In this document: positions 28,917 to 38,667 of the stretch, piece by piece | Position numbering within the stretch: position 1 is the stretch's first letter | Layout of the letters: the number at the start of each line of letters is the position of its first letter | From: an uncultured Caryophanales bacterium | GTDB taxonomy: Bacteria; Bacillota_I; Bacilli_A; RFN20; CAG-826 | NCBI GenBank assembly: GCA_946414655.1 | Contig: CAMKPL010000005.1 | Span: 1-62,327, forward strand | Direction of reading: 5' to 3' | DNA length: 62,327 nt | The notes under the pieces: generated by a model | Databases searched by the model: none | Told to the model about the DNA's origin: nothing | Seen by the model: the letters and a program-made list of their open reading frames with translations, nothing else | Made by a program: the position numbers and the translations under genes

Positions 28917-30659
28917 TTGGCTTTATCTAATACTGCGGTTCCAAAGTATTACGGTGAGTTTAGAGAAAAAGTTATACGAGGGGAAATTCCTGTAAATGAA
29001 AAGATCTCTCTTCAAATGAATCGTATCGACAGACTTATAGAACATAGCGGTGTTTACTATGATGAAGCAAAAGTGGAAGGATTCATTGAATTTTGTGAAA
29101 ATGAACTCACACTAACTGATGGCTCAGACTTATTTGTTCTTGATTATTTCAAGCTTTGGGCCGAAGACCTTTTAGGCTGGTATTACTTTGTTGAACGAAG
29201 TGTATATGTTCCAGAGCCGGGCGGCAAAGGACATTACGAACGAAAACTTATAAAAAAGCGTCTTATAAATAAACAGTTTCTCATTGTTGGACGAGGCGCT
29301 GCAAAATCTATGTATGCATCATGTATACAAAGTTATTTCTTAAATGTTGATACGTCAACAACTGACCAGATTGTAACTTCACCAACGATGAGACAATCGG
29401 AAGAAGTATTATCGCCAATACGAACAGCTATAGCAAGAGCAAGAGGACCACTGTTTAAATTCTTAACTGAAGGCTCTCTTCAAAATACTACGGGTTCTCG
29501 TGCAAATCGATTAAAACTTGCTGCAACCAAAAAAGGAATCGAGAATTTCTTAACTGGTTCTCTCATTCGTATAATTCCGATGACCGTTGATCGTCTTCAA
29601 AGTATGAGATGTAAGATTGTTACTATAGACGAATGGCTTTCTGGCGATACAAGAGAAGATGTAACTACAGCGGCGGAGCAAAGTGCTAAGAAAGCTAAAG
29701 ACTGGATCATGCTTGCCATTAGCTCTGAAGGTACAGTCCGAAATGGTGTCGGCGATACAATCAAAATGGAGCTACTTAGCATCCTTAAAGGTGAGTATCA
29801 AGACATTCATACTTCTATTTGGTGGTATTGTCTTGATAACATAAAAGAAGTTGGTGACCCATCGAAATGGATTAAGGCGAATCCAGGCCTTGGACAAACA
29901 GTTTCGTATGAAGACTATCAGCAAGAAGTTCTAAGGGCCGAAAAAGCCCCCGCCACACGAAATGACATCCTTGCAAAACGTTTCGGACTACCGATGGAAG
30001 GATACACATATTTCTTTACTTATGAAGAAACAATTCCGCATCGACATAGAACGTTTTGGGAAATGCCTTGTGCGATGGGCGCCGACTTATCTCAAGGTGA
30101 TGACTTCTGTGCGTTTACTTTCTTATTTCCGTTATCGACCGCTGAATTTGGCGTAAAGACTCGATGCTATATTTCGGAGAGAACCCTTATGAATCTTCCG
30201 GCTGCAACAAGAGAAAAATACGAGGATTTCATCAAAGAAGGAACTCTCATGATCATGCCTGGAACTGTTCTTGATATGATGACTATCTATGATGACATCG
30301 ATCGATTTATTATAGATCAGCATTACGAGGTTCGTTGTTTTGGTTACGACCCATATAATGCAAGAGAATTTGTTGAACGCTGGACTCAAGAAAATGGACC
30401 ATTCGGCATTGTAAAAGTTATTCAGGGACGCAAAACAGAATCGGTTCCTCTTGGCGAACTTAAGAAATTTGCTGAAGATCGCGCTTTGTTATTTGACGAA
30501 GACATGATGCAATTTACGATGGGCAACAGTGTAGTTCTTGAAGATAATAATGGAAATAGACAATTATATAAGAATAGACATGATCGTAAAATTGATAGCG
30601 TCGCTGCTATGATGGATGCTTATGTTGCCTATAAAGCAAATTACGACATGTTCTTTTAG
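28917..30659 (+). CDS. terL: Terminase large subunit (580 aa)
   Basis: TTG 28917 follows CGAGGTGAAAT. The ATPase has Walker A GRGAAKS at about 125-131 and Walker B IVTIDEW at about 234. The RuvC-like nuclease has Asp in GADLSQGDD (about 389), FGYDPYNA (about 478) and KIDSVAAMMDA (about 562). The length is normal for this family. It drives DNA into the prohead and cuts it. Confidence 0.9.
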   Translation: MALSNTAVPKYYGEFREKVIRGEIPVNEKISLQMNRIDRLIEHSGVYYDEAKVEGFIEFCENELTLTDGSDLFVLDYFKLWAEDLLGWYYFVERSVYVPEPGGKGHYERKLIKKRLINKQFLIVGRGAAKSMYASCIQSYFLNVDTSTTDQIVTSPTMRQSEEVLSPIRTAIARARGPLFKFLTEGSLQNTTGSRANRLKLAATKKGIENFLTGSLIRIIPMTVDRLQSMRCKIVTIDEWLSGDTREDVTTAAEQSAKKAKDWIMLAISSEGTVRNGVGDTIKMELLSILKGEYQDIHTSIWWYCLDNIKEVGDPSKWIKANPGLGQTVSYEDYQQEVLRAEKAPATRNDILAKRFGLPMEGYTYFFTYEETIPHRHRTFWEMPCAMGADLSQGDDFCAFTFLFPLSTAEFGVKTRCYISERTLMNLPAATREKYEDFIKEGTLMIMPGTVLDMMTIYDDIDRFIIDQHYEVRCFGYDPYNAREFVERWTQENGPFGIVKVIQGRKTESVPLGELKKFAEDRALLFDEDMMQFTMGNSVVLEDNNGNRQLYKNRHDRKIDSVAAMMDAYVAYKANYDMFF

Positions 30660-30672
30660 GTAGGTGATATAG

Positions 30673-31233
30673 ATGAATGAAATAACATGGCTTTCTCATG
30701 CATGGTTTGGCCCGCCAAAAGGTACTCATGGACCTGGTTCTCAAGGCGGAAAGCTAAGTGCATGGCGAGAGCGTTCTCGTTTGAAAAAGAATGCTCGAAA
30801 ATATGAAAAAAAAGGGTATTCACCATACGCTCCTGCAAAAAAGAAAGACCGAATCGATTTTTCCACTTATCTTGAACGTACAGAAAAAGTCGGAAAAGAT
30901 AAGCCGAAGCAGTCAAAAGCCGAGCTGTTAGCAAAAGATGTCGATAAAACAACGAAAGAACTGACAAATGGTATTAAGAACTATGCTCGATATATAAATG
31001 ACAAAAAAGATAGAAGCGTTGATACGAGTAACTTATCAGACAGAGATCTTCAAGATGCTATAAAAAGAATTGAGCTAGAACGAAAATATAGTTCATTAGT
31101 TAATTCTAATCGAAGCTCTGGATATGAGCGTACCATGATGATTCTTGAATCTGTTGGATCCGTGGTAGGCATTGCTAGCGGAATTGTTGGAACTGCTGCC
31201 GGAATTTACACTTTAAAGAAAGGACTCTCGTGA
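30673..31233 (+). CDS. Tag-bearing protein next to portal (186 aa)
   Basis: It begins MNEITWLSH, almost the same as the next gene, followed by a Gly/Pro tag (GPPKGTHGPGSQGGK). The middle is Lys-rich and basic. A helical SDRDLQDAIKRIELERKY motif and a C-terminal hydrophobic Gly/Ala segment (possible membrane anchor) follow. From memory, the DLQDxIxRLxLE motif occurs in minor virion proteins of gut phages. It is likely packaged or head-associated. Confidence 0.65.
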   Translation: MNEITWLSHAWFGPPKGTHGPGSQGGKLSAWRERSRLKKNARKYEKKGYSPYAPAKKKDRIDFSTYLERTEKVGKDKPKQSKAELLAKDVDKTTKELTNGIKNYARYINDKKDRSVDTSNLSDRDLQDAIKRIELERKYSSLVNSNRSSGYERTMMILESVGSVVGIASGIVGTAAGIYTLKKGLS

Positions 31234-31234
31234 T

Positions 31235-31852
31235 ATGAATGAAATAGTTTGGCTTTCTCATGGTGGACCTGGCTCTGGCAGGTATCCTAAAGGAAGCGGT
31301 AAGAAAAATGAGATTCGAAAAAAATATTTGGGTCTTCATGCTTCTGGATCTAAAGAATTAGAAAATATTGGTGTGTATACAAAACGCCAGGCTAAATATG
31401 CAGCAAAAGTTGAGAGTAAATATGGTAAGTCATTACTTGGAAAAAAAGGAATAAATATTGAAGAAACTTTAAGGGACTCTCCTTTTAAACACAGGCCTCG
31501 TGCATATGGAAAAAATTTGAAAGTCTGGGACACTGTTGAAGAAAAGAATGACGAACTTAGACGTTTGAATAAGATTTCTAAAGGGCAGATGGTTTATAAA
31601 CCAGGCTTGTATCGAGATGTAAAAAGCATTCAATCGAAAATTGAAACCGTGCGTGGAAGAGGACATGTTTTAAACGAAAATTGGGTAACTATAACACCAA
31701 AGGATGCCATTAAAATTGCAAATAGAGCTCTTAAGTCTGATAAGCCTTATAAGCAAATTGGCGAAAAATATGTTCATAATAAGAAAATAAAAGCTTCAAT
31801 TAAAAACGCTTTAATACGCGCTTCCTATCGTACAATGCGTTCTATTTCTTAA
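31235..31852 (+). CDS. Tag-bearing protein next to portal (205 aa)
   Basis: It starts MNEIVWLSH and then GGPGSGRYPKGSG, the clearest copy of the GSGRY tag that also occurs in the putative RNA polymerase. The remainder is basic (Lys/Arg-rich) and helical, without known motifs. It starts 1 nt after the previous gene. Position and tag suggest a minor head or internal virion protein. Confidence 0.65.
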   Translation: MNEIVWLSHGGPGSGRYPKGSGKKNEIRKKYLGLHASGSKELENIGVYTKRQAKYAAKVESKYGKSLLGKKGINIEETLRDSPFKHRPRAYGKNLKVWDTVEEKNDELRRLNKISKGQMVYKPGLYRDVKSIQSKIETVRGRGHVLNENWVTITPKDAIKIANRALKSDKPYKQIGEKYVHNKKIKASIKNALIRASYRTMRSIS

Positions 31853-31873
31853 ATTAAAAAGGGTTGATAAAAA

Positions 31874-33175
31874 TTGAATCGCAAAACAATGAGTCATTCA
31901 GCTTTGCTTTCCAATCGAAGAAGTAAAAACCGTTTTGCAGAGTTTCAGCCTAGAGGATATTCTCCTCCAAAATCGTATATAGGATTGAATGGTTATCCTT
32001 CGAACAAAGTTGGATATCATATAGACTATCGTAAACCTGATAGAGATAACATCGATCCTAGAACGAATGAAACCATCTTATCGGCTATTTATAACCGTTT
32101 TGCCGTTGATGTTGCGCTTTTAAATTTCATGCATGCTCAATTGGATGATGACGATCGGTTTAAAGAAGCAAAAGATTCGGATTTGAACAAATGCTTTAGC
32201 TTGTCTGCAAATCTCGATCAAGTACCTTTTGATTTCTTTAAAAATTTAGTTATCAATATGCTCGATAAAGGCGATATTGCTGTGGTCCCAGTTGATACGA
32301 GTGAAGATCCAACTTTTACTGACGCTTATGACGTGAGTTCTTTACGTTATGGTGAAATTGTACAATGGGAACCAGCTAGAGTAAAAGTTCGATTGTATAA
32401 CGAACAAACTGGTATTTACGAAGAAATCTTTTGTGATAAACGATGGACTGCGATTCTTGAGAATCCTTTCTATCTTATCATGAATGAACCAAACTCCGTT
32501 GGCATCAGGCTTAAGCAAAAACTTGCAATGCTTGATAAACTCGACAAAGAGCAAACCTCTGGCAAACTTGACTTAATCATTCAGCTCCCTTATGTAATTA
32601 AGACAAAATTACAAAAGAAGCAAGCCGAAGACCGTAAGAAAGCTATTGAAATGCAGCTTACGGATTCAAAATACGGTATTGCTTACACTGATGGAACTGA
32701 AAGAATCACGCAGTTAAATCGTGCCGTCGAGAATAATCTTCCAGAGCAAGTTGCAGATCTTCGTAAAGAACTTATCAATCGATTGGGAATTACCGAAGCT
32801 ATTGTCGATGGTTCTGCTAAAGAAGATGAGCTTCTGAATTATTACAATCGTATTATTGAACCAATTTGTACAGTTATTTGTATGGAGTTTAAAAGAAAAT
32901 TCCTAAGCAAAACGGCTATTTCTCAGCATCAGTCAATTACGTACTTTAGAGATCCGTTCAAGTTAGTTCCGGTTTCTCAGATTGCTGAAATTGCTGATAA
33001 ATTTACAAGAAACGAGATAATGACTTCTAATGAATTTAGAGGTATTATTGGAATGAAGCCTTCGAGCGATCCGGCTGCTGATGAACTTCGTAATAAAAAC
33101 CTTAATCGAAATTCTGAAGATTCTTTGCCGGTTAAGAAGGAAGAAAATCCAAATACAATAAATGAAGATGAGTGA
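31874..33175 (+). CDS. Portal protein (433 aa)
   Basis: TTG 31874 lies after AGGGTTGAT. Order and content fit an HK97-type portal: an N-terminal polar arm, a wing region, a long central helix (LRKELINRLGITEAIVDGSA) and a C-terminal EFRGIIGMKPSSDPAADELRN clip-to-crown segment. It follows TerL and precedes the protease/capsid gene. The last 4 nt overlap the in-frame upstream codon of the next ORF. Confidence 0.85.
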   Translation: MNRKTMSHSALLSNRRSKNRFAEFQPRGYSPPKSYIGLNGYPSNKVGYHIDYRKPDRDNIDPRTNETILSAIYNRFAVDVALLNFMHAQLDDDDRFKEAKDSDLNKCFSLSANLDQVPFDFFKNLVINMLDKGDIAVVPVDTSEDPTFTDAYDVSSLRYGEIVQWEPARVKVRLYNEQTGIYEEIFCDKRWTAILENPFYLIMNEPNSVGIRLKQKLAMLDKLDKEQTSGKLDLIIQLPYVIKTKLQKKQAEDRKKAIEMQLTDSKYGIAYTDGTERITQLNRAVENNLPEQVADLRKELINRLGITEAIVDGSAKEDELLNYYNRIIEPICTVICMEFKRKFLSKTAISQHQSITYFRDPFKLVPVSQIAEIADKFTRNEIMTSNEFRGIIGMKPSSDPAADELRNKNLNRNSEDSLPVKKEENPNTINEDE

Positions 33176-33186
33176 GGAAAATCAAA

Positions 33187-35049
33187 ATGGCAACACAAAG
33201 TGTAAATTTTAAAGAACTTCGCCATACTTGTGATTTTTCAGGTTGGGCAACCAGAAACGATTATCCTTGTTCTGACGGTAGAACCATTAAGAAGAACGCT
33301 TTTATCAAAGACCATGGTAAAAAAGTTCCTCTTGTATGGAACCATCGTCATGAATCTCCGGATAATGTTCTTGGCCATGCTTATCTTGAAAATAGAGAGG
33401 ACGGCGTATATGCATATTGTTACTTGAATGATACTGATCAGGGACAAAATGCAAGAGAATATGTAAGACATGGTGATTTGACTGCGCTTAGTATCTGGGC
33501 AAATCAACTCAAACAAAATCGTGGTGATGTTCTCCATGGCTGCATAAGAGAATTGAGCCTTGTTCTCGCTGGAGCAAATCCCGGCGCTTATATAGACAAT
33601 CCAATTGCGCATAATGGTGATGATGATACATCCGAGGCGCGTATTTATTTTGCAATTCCTGATGAGGCACCGAAAATGAACCTTAAGCATTCTGATGAAG
33701 ATCTTGAGACAGAAAGCCAAGAGACTGATTCTGAAACTGAAGATTCAGAAGTTGTTGCTCATGCGGATGATGATAAAACCGTTAAAGATGTATTCGACTC
33801 TATGAGCGAAGAACAAAAAAATGTTGTATATTATTTAATCGCAGAGGCCGTTGATGAAGCCGTAAATGGCGGAGAAAATGTAGAGCATTCTATGGATATG
33901 GCCGACGAATTTCAAAATAACCAAGGAGATGAAGAAGTAATGGCACATAATGTATTCTCGGCGACTACTGATAACCTTGAGGGTATTCTTCAGCACTCTG
34001 CCGAAGAGATTACAAATGTTTTCGAAAGCGCTAGACTGAATCGAGCTGGTTCTCTTAAGGACCATTTCCTTCAGCATGGCATTACCGAAATTGAGGATCT
34101 GTTCCCCGATTATAAGACCCTCGACAATCCGCCCGCATTTATCAAGAGACCTGATGGCTGGGTATCCAAAGTCATGAATGGTGTAAAGCATACTCCGTTC
34201 TCAAGAATTAGATCTCGTTTCGCCGATATTACTGGCGACGAAGCGCGTGCAAGAGGTTACGTTAAGGGTAAGAGAAAGGTCGAGGAAGTATTTGGCTTGC
34301 TTGCAAGAACCACTGATCCTCAGACTATTTACAAGAAACAGCAGCTTCATCGTGATGACATCATTGATATTACTGACTTCGATGTTGTCGCATGGCTTAA
34401 GCTCGAAATGCGCCAGATGCTTGAGGAGGAAATTGCTCGTGCAATTCTGATTGGTGATGGCCGTAGCACTCTTAGCGATGACAAGATTAAGGAAGAGCAT
34501 ATTCGTCCGATTTGGACCGATGACGAAGCTCTCTTTACCATCAGCGCTGAAATTGTGATTGGCTCTGATGATACCCCAAACACAAGAGCCGACAAGTTTA
34601 TTGATAAGGCTGTCCGTGCTCAGGCTGATTATAGAGGTGCTGGTAGCCCGACGTTGTTTGTTGAACCCAATGTATTTGCTGATATGCTTCTGCAGAAGGA
34701 TCTCAACGGTCGTCGCATTTATACCAGCGCTAGTGATCTTGCTACTGCTCTTCTGGTCAAGGAAATTGTTCCCGTTGAGGTAATGAAGAACAAGACCAGA
34801 ACTGTTACTAGAAGCGAAGTTGGATCTACAACAAGTTCAATTGTTTCAACTACTAACACTCTGCTCGGCATTATTGTAAATCTTACCGACTATACTGTTG
34901 GCGCAGATAAAGGCGGTGCTGTAGCGCTGTTTGATGATTTCGATATCGACTACAATACTTACAAATATTTGATCGAGACCAGAATGTCTGGTGCTCTTAC
35001 CACTCCGTTCTCCGCAATTATCATAGAGAGCGTTCCTGCTTCTGAATAA
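33187..35049 (+). CDS. Prohead protease-scaffold-major capsid fusion (620 aa)
   Basis: ATG 33187 follows TGAGGAAAATC. Residues 1-150 form an S78-type prohead protease (NHRHES about 52 with the catalytic His, TALSIWANQ about 98 with the catalytic Ser, ELSLVLAGANPGA about 122). Residues about 160-250 are acidic and helical like a scaffold delta domain. From about 252 the sequence is an HK97-fold capsid (GSLKDHFLQHG, ending VGADKGGAVALFDDFDIDY). An internal ATG at 33940 with AAGGAG upstream could give a 369-residue capsid protein alone. Confidence 0.88.
   Translation: MATQSVNFKELRHTCDFSGWATRNDYPCSDGRTIKKNAFIKDHGKKVPLVWNHRHESPDNVLGHAYLENREDGVYAYCYLNDTDQGQNAREYVRHGDLTALSIWANQLKQNRGDVLHGCIRELSLVLAGANPGAYIDNPIAHNGDDDTSEARIYFAIPDEAPKMNLKHSDEDLETESQETDSETEDSEVVAHADDDKTVKDVFDSMSEEQKNVVYYLIAEAVDEAVNGGENVEHSMDMADEFQNNQGDEEVMAHNVFSATTDNLEGILQHSAEEITNVFESARLNRAGSLKDHFLQHGITEIEDLFPDYKTLDNPPAFIKRPDGWVSKVMNGVKHTPFSRIRSRFADITGDEARARGYVKGKRKVEEVFGLLARTTDPQTIYKKQQLHRDDIIDITDFDVVAWLKLEMRQMLEEEIARAILIGDGRSTLSDDKIKEEHIRPIWTDDEALFTISAEIVIGSDDTPNTRADKFIDKAVRAQADYRGAGSPTLFVEPNVFADMLLQKDLNGRRIYTSASDLATALLVKEIVPVEVMKNKTRTVTRSEVGSTTSSIVSTTNTLLGIIVNLTDYTVGADKGGAVALFDDFDIDYNTYKYLIETRMSGALTTPFSAIIIESVPASE
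33923..33942 (+). promoter_or_regulatory. Internal ribosome site and ATG for separate capsid protein
   Basis: AAGGAG at 33923-33928 lies 11 nt before an in-frame ATG at 33940, exactly where the acidic scaffold ends and the capsid domain starts. The product would be 369 residues, a normal HK97-type capsid length. Confidence 0.55.
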
Positions 35050-35076
35050 AAATCAAAATGGAGGTGTTTTTAGTTA

Positions 35077-35424
35077 ATGGCTAGGTTTTGCGGTAAAGTC
35101 GGGTATGTAACAACAGTCGAAACAAGTCCTGGTGTTCATGAAAACATACCCGAAGAATACGTCTATTATGGCGATGTTACTAACGTTAGCAAAAGATGGC
35201 AAACTAATGAAAACCTCAATGATGATATTCGATTAGAACAAAATGTTAGTATAGTGGCAGATTCGTATGCGTGGGCAAATTACTACAAAATACGATATGT
35301 CATTATCGATGGGATCGCATGGCGGGTTACAAATGTTCAAGTAGCTCGCCCGCGATTACTTTTGTATATAGGGGGTATTTATAATGGGGAAACTGTCTCG
35401 GCTCAAACTTCAGGAGACTCTTGA
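35077..35424 (+). CDS. Head closure / connector protein, DUF7253-like (115 aa)
   Basis: It starts after GGAGGTG. The beta-patterned sequence has VGYVTTVETSPGVHE at the N-terminus, ENLNDDIRLEQNVSIVAD in the middle and RPRLLLYIGGIYNGE near the end. This matches, from memory, the DUF7253 family encoded after the capsid gene and thought to close the head. It overlaps the next gene by 41 nt. Confidence 0.7.
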   Translation: MARFCGKVGYVTTVETSPGVHENIPEEYVYYGDVTNVSKRWQTNENLNDDIRLEQNVSIVADSYAWANYYKIRYVIIDGIAWRVTNVQVARPRLLLYIGGIYNGETVSAQTSGDS

Positions 35425-35695
35425 GCAAGTTTTGGGTTCAAAAAATGTTTATTTCCAACCTCCAGAATCAATGAGGCTTAAATATCCCTGTATCGTTTAT
35501 GGTATTTCAAGCGGAGATACCATATTTGCAAATAATGTTCCTTATAAATTTGATATTTCTTATCAAGTTACTTTAATAAGTCGTGATCCAGATGAAGAAA
35601 CTCGTGACAAAATTGCCATGCTGCCAATGTGTAGATATGAACGACAATTTAAAACTGAAGATATGAATCACGACATATTTCGAATCTATATTTAG
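35384..35695 (+). CDS. Tail terminator / completion protein (103 aa)
   Basis: ATG 35384 follows AGGGGGTAT within the previous gene. LKLQETLEQVLGS, then YPCIVYGISSGD and YQVTLISRDPD are typical of gp17/tail-completion proteins that end the tail tube. The position just before the tail tube gene fits. Confidence 0.65.
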   Translation: MGKLSRLKLQETLEQVLGSKNVYFQPPESMRLKYPCIVYGISSGDTIFANNVPYKFDISYQVTLISRDPDEETRDKIAMLPMCRYERQFKTEDMNHDIFRIYI

Positions 35696-35714
35696 AAAGT
35701 GAGATGTTTTTCAC

Positions 35715-36476
35715 ATGGCAAAAATTTTGTGGGACCAGGCTGGCGACAAAAAGTATGAAACTGGTGTCGACCATGGTGTTCTTTACGTAAAAAAAGATAC
35801 AACGGTTGACGTCCCTCTTGGTAATAATAAAACAAGTGTAAAAACTCCTTTCCATGGCGGTGTCGCATGGAATGGTTTGACCTCTGTGAGTAAGTCCCCC
35901 TCTGGTGCAGAAGCAAACGATATTTATGCTGATAACATTAAGTACGCATCGCTTCGTTCTGCTGAGACTTTTGGCGGTACCATTGAGGCTTATACTTATC
36001 CTGATGAATTTGCAGAGTGCGATGGCTCTAAAGCTATTGCGACTGGCGTTGGTGTATATCTTGGTCAGCAGACTCGTAAGCCTTTTGGTTTCTGCTTCAG
36101 AACTGATATGGGTGATGATAATGATGGCAGCGTAAACGTGAATAATAAGTATAAAATTCATTTGATTTACAATGCTACTGCTTCTCCCTCAGAGTCTTCA
36201 TATAGCACAATCAACGATAGCCCCGAAGCAATCACCTTTAGCTGGGAGCTTACCACCATTCCTGTAAGTGCTGGTACTGATAATCTCCCGACAGCGACTA
36301 TTACGATTGATTCTACAAAGTTTACAGACATTGATCAAACCACTGGCAAAAGTACGAAGCTTGCAGTCTTTGAAGAGATTCTCTATGGTAAGGATCCCAC
36401 AACCGAAGGTGGAAACGATGGCAGAGATCCCATGCTTCCCATGCCTGAAGATGTTATTAAATTCTTTACAACTTAA
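35715..36476 (+). CDS. Major tail tube protein (253 aa)
   Basis: The sequence is almost entirely beta-patterned, with WDQAGDKKYETGVDHGVLY at the start, AWNGLTSVS, then an ETFGGTIEAYTYPDEF segment. These are hallmarks of siphovirus tube proteins. A strong hairpin terminator follows, as expected for a highly expressed gene. Confidence 0.8.
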   Translation: MAKILWDQAGDKKYETGVDHGVLYVKKDTTVDVPLGNNKTSVKTPFHGGVAWNGLTSVSKSPSGAEANDIYADNIKYASLRSAETFGGTIEAYTYPDEFAECDGSKAIATGVGVYLGQQTRKPFGFCFRTDMGDDNDGSVNVNNKYKIHLIYNATASPSESSYSTINDSPEAITFSWELTTIPVSAGTDNLPTATITIDSTKFTDIDQTTGKSTKLAVFEEILYGKDPTTEGGNDGRDPMLPMPEDVIKFFTT

Positions 36477-36483
36477 TCATAAT

Positions 36484-36532
36484 GTAGGGGCTGCCTAATC
36501 GCGGCCCTTACATCTTGTATATTTTTTAATTA
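36484..36532 (+). terminator. Terminator or processing hairpin
   Basis: GTA-GGGGCTGC pairs with GCGGCCC-TTAC (36484-36511) around a short loop. The T-rich tract begins about 10 nt later, so partial termination after the tail tube gene is likely. Confidence 0.55.
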
Positions 36533-36549
36533 AAGGAGATTTTTAAATT

Positions 36550-36975
36550 ATGCTGAAAAAGACAATTACCTATGAAGATTACAATGGAATTACTAGAAAA
36601 GAAGACTTCTTGTTCAATCTTACAAAGACTGAGCTTATGAAATGGGACCTTAAAACTCCTGGCGGTCTCGCTGCAAAGCTTGAGCGCATTACTCAGAAGT
36701 TTGATGTTCCCGAACTTACAAGTTTCATCGAAGCCTTGATCGACAATGCTTATGGCGTTAAGTCCGATGACGGTGTAAGATTTATTAAAGATGAGAAGCT
36801 TTCCGCAATGTTCAGACAGACGGCAGCTTATGACCAGTTGTTTGTAGAGCTTCTTTCTGATGAAAAGAAAACAGCGGCATTTATTAACGGCATTCTTCCT
36901 AAAGAATTGATGGAGGAAGTTGCTAAGCAGAATAAAGATGCTAACCGTCCGACTTTGCTGAATGAAACTAACTAA
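36550..36975 (+). CDS. Tail assembly chaperone, first (141 aa)
   Basis: It starts after AAAGGAG. ITYEDYNGITRKEDFLFN with a short beta-then-helix layout and position between the tube and tape measure fit a gpG-like chaperone. No slippery heptamer giving a fusion with the next gene was seen; the second gene has its own ribosome site (AGAGGTG). Confidence 0.65.
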   Translation: MLKKTITYEDYNGITRKEDFLFNLTKTELMKWDLKTPGGLAAKLERITQKFDVPELTSFIEALIDNAYGVKSDDGVRFIKDEKLSAMFRQTAAYDQLFVELLSDEKKTAAFINGILPKELMEEVAKQNKDANRPTLLNETN

Positions 36976-36998
36976 GATTACAAATAGAGGTGTAACAA

Positions 36999-37556
36999 AT
37001 GTTAAAATTAGTTTTACCACCTCGTGAATATACAATTGAAACGCCAGAAGGAGACTTGGAATTCCGAACTACCCCGGAAGCAACTCTTCTTCTGGAGCAT
37101 TCTTTGATTTCAATTTCAAAATGGGAGGCAAAATACAAGAAACCATTTCTTAGTAGCCTTGAACAAAAAACGCGAGAAGAATCTTTGTACTATGTTAAAT
37201 GTATGACTTTAAATAAAACACTTTCCGATGATATTTATGAGATGTTAACGGATGAAGACATTGCCAAAATTAATGAGTACATTGAAGATCCTCGAAGTGC
37301 TACGTGGTTTTCTGATGATGCTGGTTCAAAAAGAAGAAATCGTGACATCGTAACATCTGAATTAATATATTATTGGATGGTTGCTTTACAAATTCCGGTT
37401 GAATTCGAGAAATGGCATCTGAATCGTTTAATCACACTAATCAAAATCTGTGAAATCAAACAGCGTGACCCCAAGAAAATGAAAAAGAATGAGATACTTG
37501 CAAGAAATAGAAAACTAAATGAAGCCAGAAGAAAACGTTCTGGATCGAAAGGGTGA
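36999..37556 (+). CDS. Tail assembly chaperone, second (185 aa)
   Basis: ISKWEAKYKKPFL near residue 40, a central helical domain and a Lys/Arg-rich C-terminus (KKMKKNEILARNRKLNEARR) match the second chaperone of gut Bacillota siphophages. It helps load the tape measure. It overlaps the next frame by 4 nt. Confidence 0.7.
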   Translation: MLKLVLPPREYTIETPEGDLEFRTTPEATLLLEHSLISISKWEAKYKKPFLSSLEQKTREESLYYVKCMTLNKTLSDDIYEMLTDEDIAKINEYIEDPRSATWFSDDAGSKRRNRDIVTSELIYYWMVALQIPVEFEKWHLNRLITLIKICEIKQRDPKKMKKNEILARNRKLNEARRKRSGSKG

Positions 37557-37561
37557 GAAAT

Positions 37562-38659
37562 ATGAGCGCTATTAAAGTTAGAGGTGTGGATGTAAGCTCT
37601 TGGAATGGAGACATAGACTTCGAATCTTTGAAACGAAATGGTATTTGTTTTATCATGATTCGTTGTGGATTCGGTAATAATTCTGAGTACAATGATGATT
37701 CGCGATTTGAAGAATATGTAAGAGGCGCTGAAAATGCGGGAATGCCTTGGGGCGCGTATTTCTACACATATTCAGCAAGCGCTGAGGACGATAAGAGCGA
37801 ACTTGATCATATTCTCAGATTGCTTAAAGGTAAAAAACCCACTTACCCAATAGCTCTTGATGTTGAAGATGCTGATGGAGCAAAATCCCGAAAAGGCGCA
37901 TGGAACTATAATAACGTAAATCGTAATACAAAATACATTCTTGAAGGTCTCGAAAAGAATGGATATTATCCAATGCTGTATTGCGGATATGAAGAAATCG
38001 AGAACTATATTTCTAAGGATGTCTGGTCCAAATATGATATGTGGTGGGCTCAATGGAACTCTACTTGTGGCTATAAGTATGATAATTTAGGTATGTGGCA
38101 ATACGGTGGAGAAACAAACTTCATTGACAATCCGTATATTGATGGCGAAATATTTGATCAAGATTACGCATACAAAGACTACCCAACAATTATTAAAGAA
38201 GGTGGCTGGAATGGATGGGATAAAGAATCTCCTAAGCCTAAGCCGTCTCCTTCTGCCAAAAAACCTGTTGAGATGCTTGCTTTTGAAGTTCTCGATGGCT
38301 ATTGGGGTGCTGGTGAAGAGCGTAAAAAACTTTTGACAGAAGCCGGCTATGATTATAAAGCAGTTCAGAGTCGAGTAAATGAAATTTGTGCTTCATGGAA
38401 GAATCCGACCCTTGATGAAACTGGTTATAAGCTTGGCGAGTCCAATATTGCAATTCTTGCTATCAAAGAACTCTTGTCAATTTCCAAAAAACTTGGAATC
38501 ATTACTCAAGGTGTTTCTGAGAATAAAGTATTTGGTGATGGAACGCTCATTGCTGTAAATCAAATTCTCAAACTTGGAAATTACAATCAAAATGGCGTCA
38601 TGGGAGAGAACTTCGTAAAGTATCTTTCAACATTAATTAAAGAAAAGAATCATAAGTAG
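37562..38659 (+). CDS. GH25 lysozyme with Cpl-7-like domain (365 aa)
   Basis: ATG 37562 follows AAAGGGTGAG. Residues about 5-200 form a GH25 barrel: GVDVSSWNGDIDF, IMIRCGFG, then LDVEDADG and DMWWAQWN. After a Pro/Lys linker, EVLDGYWGAGEERKKLL with a following repeat matches a Cpl-7/CW_7 cell-wall binding unit, and a helical tail ends the protein. It cleaves the glycan of Gram-positive walls. It lies inside the tail module rather than beside the holin, so it may be a tail-borne lysozyme as well as, or instead of, the endolysin. Confidence 0.85.
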   Translation: MSAIKVRGVDVSSWNGDIDFESLKRNGICFIMIRCGFGNNSEYNDDSRFEEYVRGAENAGMPWGAYFYTYSASAEDDKSELDHILRLLKGKKPTYPIALDVEDADGAKSRKGAWNYNNVNRNTKYILEGLEKNGYYPMLYCGYEEIENYISKDVWSKYDMWWAQWNSTCGYKYDNLGMWQYGGETNFIDNPYIDGEIFDQDYAYKDYPTIIKEGGWNGWDKESPKPKPSPSAKKPVEMLAFEVLDGYWGAGEERKKLLTEAGYDYKAVQSRVNEICASWKNPTLDETGYKLGESNIAILAIKELLSISKKLGIITQGVSENKVFGDGTLIAVNQILKLGNYNQNGVMGENFVKYLSTLIKEKNHK

Positions 38660-38667
38660 GTTACTAT

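Noticed and set aside
36550-37556. Programmed frameshift joining the two tail chaperones
   Set aside because: The second gene has its own AGAGGTG ribosome site 23 nt after the first stop, and I saw no slippery heptamer near the end of the first gene.
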